From Phycisphaeraceae bacterium (GTDB taxonomy: Bacteria; Planctomycetota; Phycisphaerae; Phycisphaerales; Phycisphaeraceae), in assembly GCA_020850375.1 (NCBI GenBank), contig JADZET010000140.1, positions 1-5,758 of the forward strand: 5,758 nt of DNA, written 5' to 3'. Under the pieces are notes generated by a model. The model searched no databases, had not been told where the DNA came from, and saw only the letters and a program-made list of their open reading frames with translations. The translations under genes were made by a program, and so were the position numbers. Position 1 is the stretch's first letter; each line of letters opens with the position of its first letter. This document shows positions 3,985 to 5,758 of the stretch, piece after piece.

Positions 3985-5758
3985 TCAGGCGGCCGCGCCC
4001 TCGAGGATCGTCTTGGTGATGTTCTCCGGCACCGGCCGGTACGCCAGCGGCTCCATCGAGTACGACGCACGACCCTGGCTCATCCCGCGCAGGGCCGTCG
4101 AGTAACCGAACATCTCCGACAGCGGCGCCTCGGCGATCACCAGCCGCGTGTTCCCCCGCTGCTCGGTCTCGATGATCATCCCGCGCCGTCGGTTCAGGTC
4201 CCCGTTGACCGACCCGATGAACTCCTCGGGCGTCGTCACCGTCACCTTCATCACCGGCTCGAGCAGGATCAGCTTGGCCTTGCGGCACGCCTCGCGGAAC
4301 GCCAGGATGCCCGCCTGCTCGAACGCGATCTGCGACGAGTCCACGTCGTGGTACGACCCGTCCGTCAGCGTCACCTTGACGTTGATCAGCGGGTAACCCG
4401 CCAGCACGCCGCTCTTGGCCGCGCCCCGGGCCCCGGCGATCACCGACGGGATGTACTCCTTGGGGATCGCCCCGCCGATGATGTCGTTCTCGAACGCCAC
4501 CCCGTCCTCCCAGTCCCACTCGTTCTCCTTCGCACGCTCGGGCGTGCAGGGCTCGACCGTGATCGTCGCGTCGCCGAACTGACCGCGACCGCCCGTCTGC
4601 TTCTTGTGCAGCCCGCGCGCCTCGGCCGTGCCCGCGATCGTCTCGCGGTACGCCACGCGCGGCATCCCCACGTTCACCCCGATCTTCATGTCCCGGATCA
4701 GCTTGTTGCGGATGATCTCCAGGTGCAGCTCCCCCATCCCCGCGATGATCGTCTGGCCCGTCTCGTCGTCGAAGTGCGACCGGAACGACGGGTCCTCCCG
4801 CCGGATCGTCTGCAACGCGTTGCCCAGCTTCTCCTTGTCCGCCTGGCTCTGAGGCTCGATGCTCATCGAGATCACCGGCTCGGGGAAGTCCATCCGCTCG
4901 AGCACGATCGGGTGGTCCTGATCGCACAGCGTGTCGCCCGTGATCGAGTTTTTCAGACCCACCAACGCCACGATGTCCCCCGCCACCGCCTGCTCCCGTG
5001 CGATCCGCTCCTTCGCGTGCATCTCAAAAATACGGCTGACGATCTCGCGTCGCCCGTTGACCGGGTTGAGCACGCGCGACCCCTTGGCCAGCGTCCCCGA
5101 ATAGATCCGCGTGTAGGTCAGGTCGCCGTGCTGGTCCGACACCACCTTGAACACCAACGCCGAGAACGGCGCCTCGGGGTCGTTCGGCCGCGTGAGTTTC
5201 TTGGTCTTGTCCCGCACGTCCGTCCCCTGGATCTCGGGCACCTCCGTGGGGTTCGGCAGGTAGTCGATCACACCGTCGAGCAGACGCTGCACCCCGATGT
5301 ACTTCAATGCCGACCCGCAGAACGTCGGGAACACCGCCTGGCTGATCGTCCCCTTGCGGATCGCCGCCCGGATCTCCTCCGGGGAAATCTCCTGCTCCAT
5401 GATGAACTTCTCGGTCAGGTGGTCGTCCAGCTCCGCCGCCTTTTCCACCAGATCGTGCCGCCACTTCCTGGCCGTCTCGAGCATGTCCGCCGGGATCTCT
5501 CGCTCCTCGACCTTCGCCCCGAGCTCCTCGGCGATGAAGTAGTAGGCCTTCATCCTCACCAGGTCGATGATCCCCTCGAACGTCCCCGCCTGACCGATCG
5601 GCAGCTGCACCGCCACCGCGTTGGCGCCCAGCCGCTCCTTGATCGAGTTGAACGAGTAGTAGAAGTCCGCCCCGAGCTTGTCCATCTTGTTGATGAAGCA
5701 CAGCCGCGGCACCCGGTACCGGTCCGCCTGACGCCAGACCGTCTCGGACTGGGCCTCG
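3985..5758 (-). CDS. fusA: Elongation factor G, C-terminal 590 residues (5' end outside the window)
   Basis: EF-G is the GTPase that moves tRNAs and mRNA through the ribosome and helps recycle it. The frame is open at the right edge, beginning EAQSETVWRQADRY, so the P-loop, switch I and DTPGHVDF switch II (about 110 residues) are missing; usual length is about 700. Visible numbering: G4 motif NKMD at 23-26; the G' insert at about 45-140; G5 GSALK at 148-152; domain II at about 197-300; domain III with IAGMGELHLEI at 338-348; domain IV from TGGRGQFG (388-395), with the decoding tip SYHDVDSSQIAF (468-479); and domain V with RRRGMI (523-528) and LSEMFGYSTALRGMSQGRAS (546-565). Domain IV has an acidic stretch, PERAKENEWDWEDG (406-419), longer than in E. 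coli. No tufA follows and a strong terminator does, so this is not the usual rpsG-fusA-tufA arrangement on the downstream side; it may be one of several EF-G copies. Confidence 0.97.
   Translation of the reverse strand, partial: EAQSETVWRQADRYRVPRLCFINKMDKLGADFYYSFNSIKERLGANAVAVQLPIGQAGTFEGIIDLVRMKAYYFIAEELGAKVEEREIPADMLETARKWRHDLVEKAAELDDHLTEKFIMEQEISPEEIRAAIRKGTISQAVFPTFCGSALKYIGVQRLLDGVIDYLPNPTEVPEIQGTDVRDKTKKLTRPNDPEAPFSALVFKVVSDQHGDLTYTRIYSGTLAKGSRVLNPVNGRREIVSRIFEMHAKERIAREQAVAGDIVALVGLKNSITGDTLCDQDHPIVLERMDFPEPVISMSIEPQSQADKEKLGNALQTIRREDPSFRSHFDDETGQTIIAGMGELHLEIIRNKLIRDMKIGVNVGMPRVAYRETIAGTAEARGLHKKQTGGRGQFGDATITVEPCTPERAKENEWDWEDGVAFENDIIGGAIPKEYIPSVIAGARGAAKSGVLAGYPLINVKVTLTDGSYHDVDSSQIAFEQAGILAFREACRKAKLILLEPVMKVTVTTPEEFIGSVNGDLNRRRGMIIETEQRGNTRLVIAEAPLSEMFGYSTALRGMSQGRASYSMEPLAYRPVPENITKTILEGAAA

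Noticed and set aside
3854..4927. A 357-codon open frame on the minus strand overlapping fusA
   Set aside because: It is an alternative frame of fusA that reads through the fusA stop and terminator. Its Gly/Arg/Asp-rich product has no EF-G or other motif.

Overview
The window is very GC-rich bacterial DNA with dense coding. The combination of a single-domain PilZ protein, an EF-G that is not followed by tufA, an Acr3-type arsenic operon and unusually long antisense open frames suggests a high-GC environmental bacterium. My best guess is a planctomycete, possibly of the Phycisphaerae, but this is inferred from the style of the sequence and proteins, not from a marker gene.

Positions 1 to about 1985, minus strand: a compact arsenic-resistance operon, transcribed right to left as arsR, arsC, arsM and acr3, with acr3 cut by the window edge. 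A good sigma-70-type promoter lies just upstream of arsR (TTGACT, 17-base spacer, TACACT). A perfect dyad, TTCGT-N6-ACGAA, covers the expected transcription start and is the best ArsR operator candidate. The genes are tightly packed: arsC starts inside the end of arsR, and arsM and acr3 each have a Shine-Dalgarno sequence overlapping the stop codon of the gene before. Together they give an arsenite sensor, a thioredoxin-type arsenate reductase, an arsenite S-adenosylmethionine methyltransferase and an arsenite efflux permease. Arsenate would be reduced, and the arsenite either exported or methylated.

Positions 1985 to 2660, plus strand: a divergent intergenic region with two small dyads, a gene for a stand-alone PilZ domain (probable cyclic-di-GMP receptor), and a stem-loop that separates it from a convergent gene.

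Positions 2666 to 3800, minus strand: a HIT-family nucleotide hydrolase or transferase gene, preceded by an exact tandem 12-base repeat and a -10-like box placed so that the message could be leaderless. Upstream of it is a gene for an unrecognised, membrane-anchored 160-residue protein with a CxxC motif.

Positions 3923 to 5758, minus strand: the C-terminal five sixths of elongation factor G (fusA), ending in a clear rho-independent terminator. Its N-terminal GTP-binding motifs lie outside the window.

I found no insertion sequence, CRISPR array, tRNA or rRNA gene, and no clear case of an undescribed system. The most interesting points are the arsR/arsC overlap that encodes a C-terminal cysteine pair, the probable ArsR operator, the repeat-bearing leaderless-type promoter before the HIT gene, and the unknown CxxC membrane protein.
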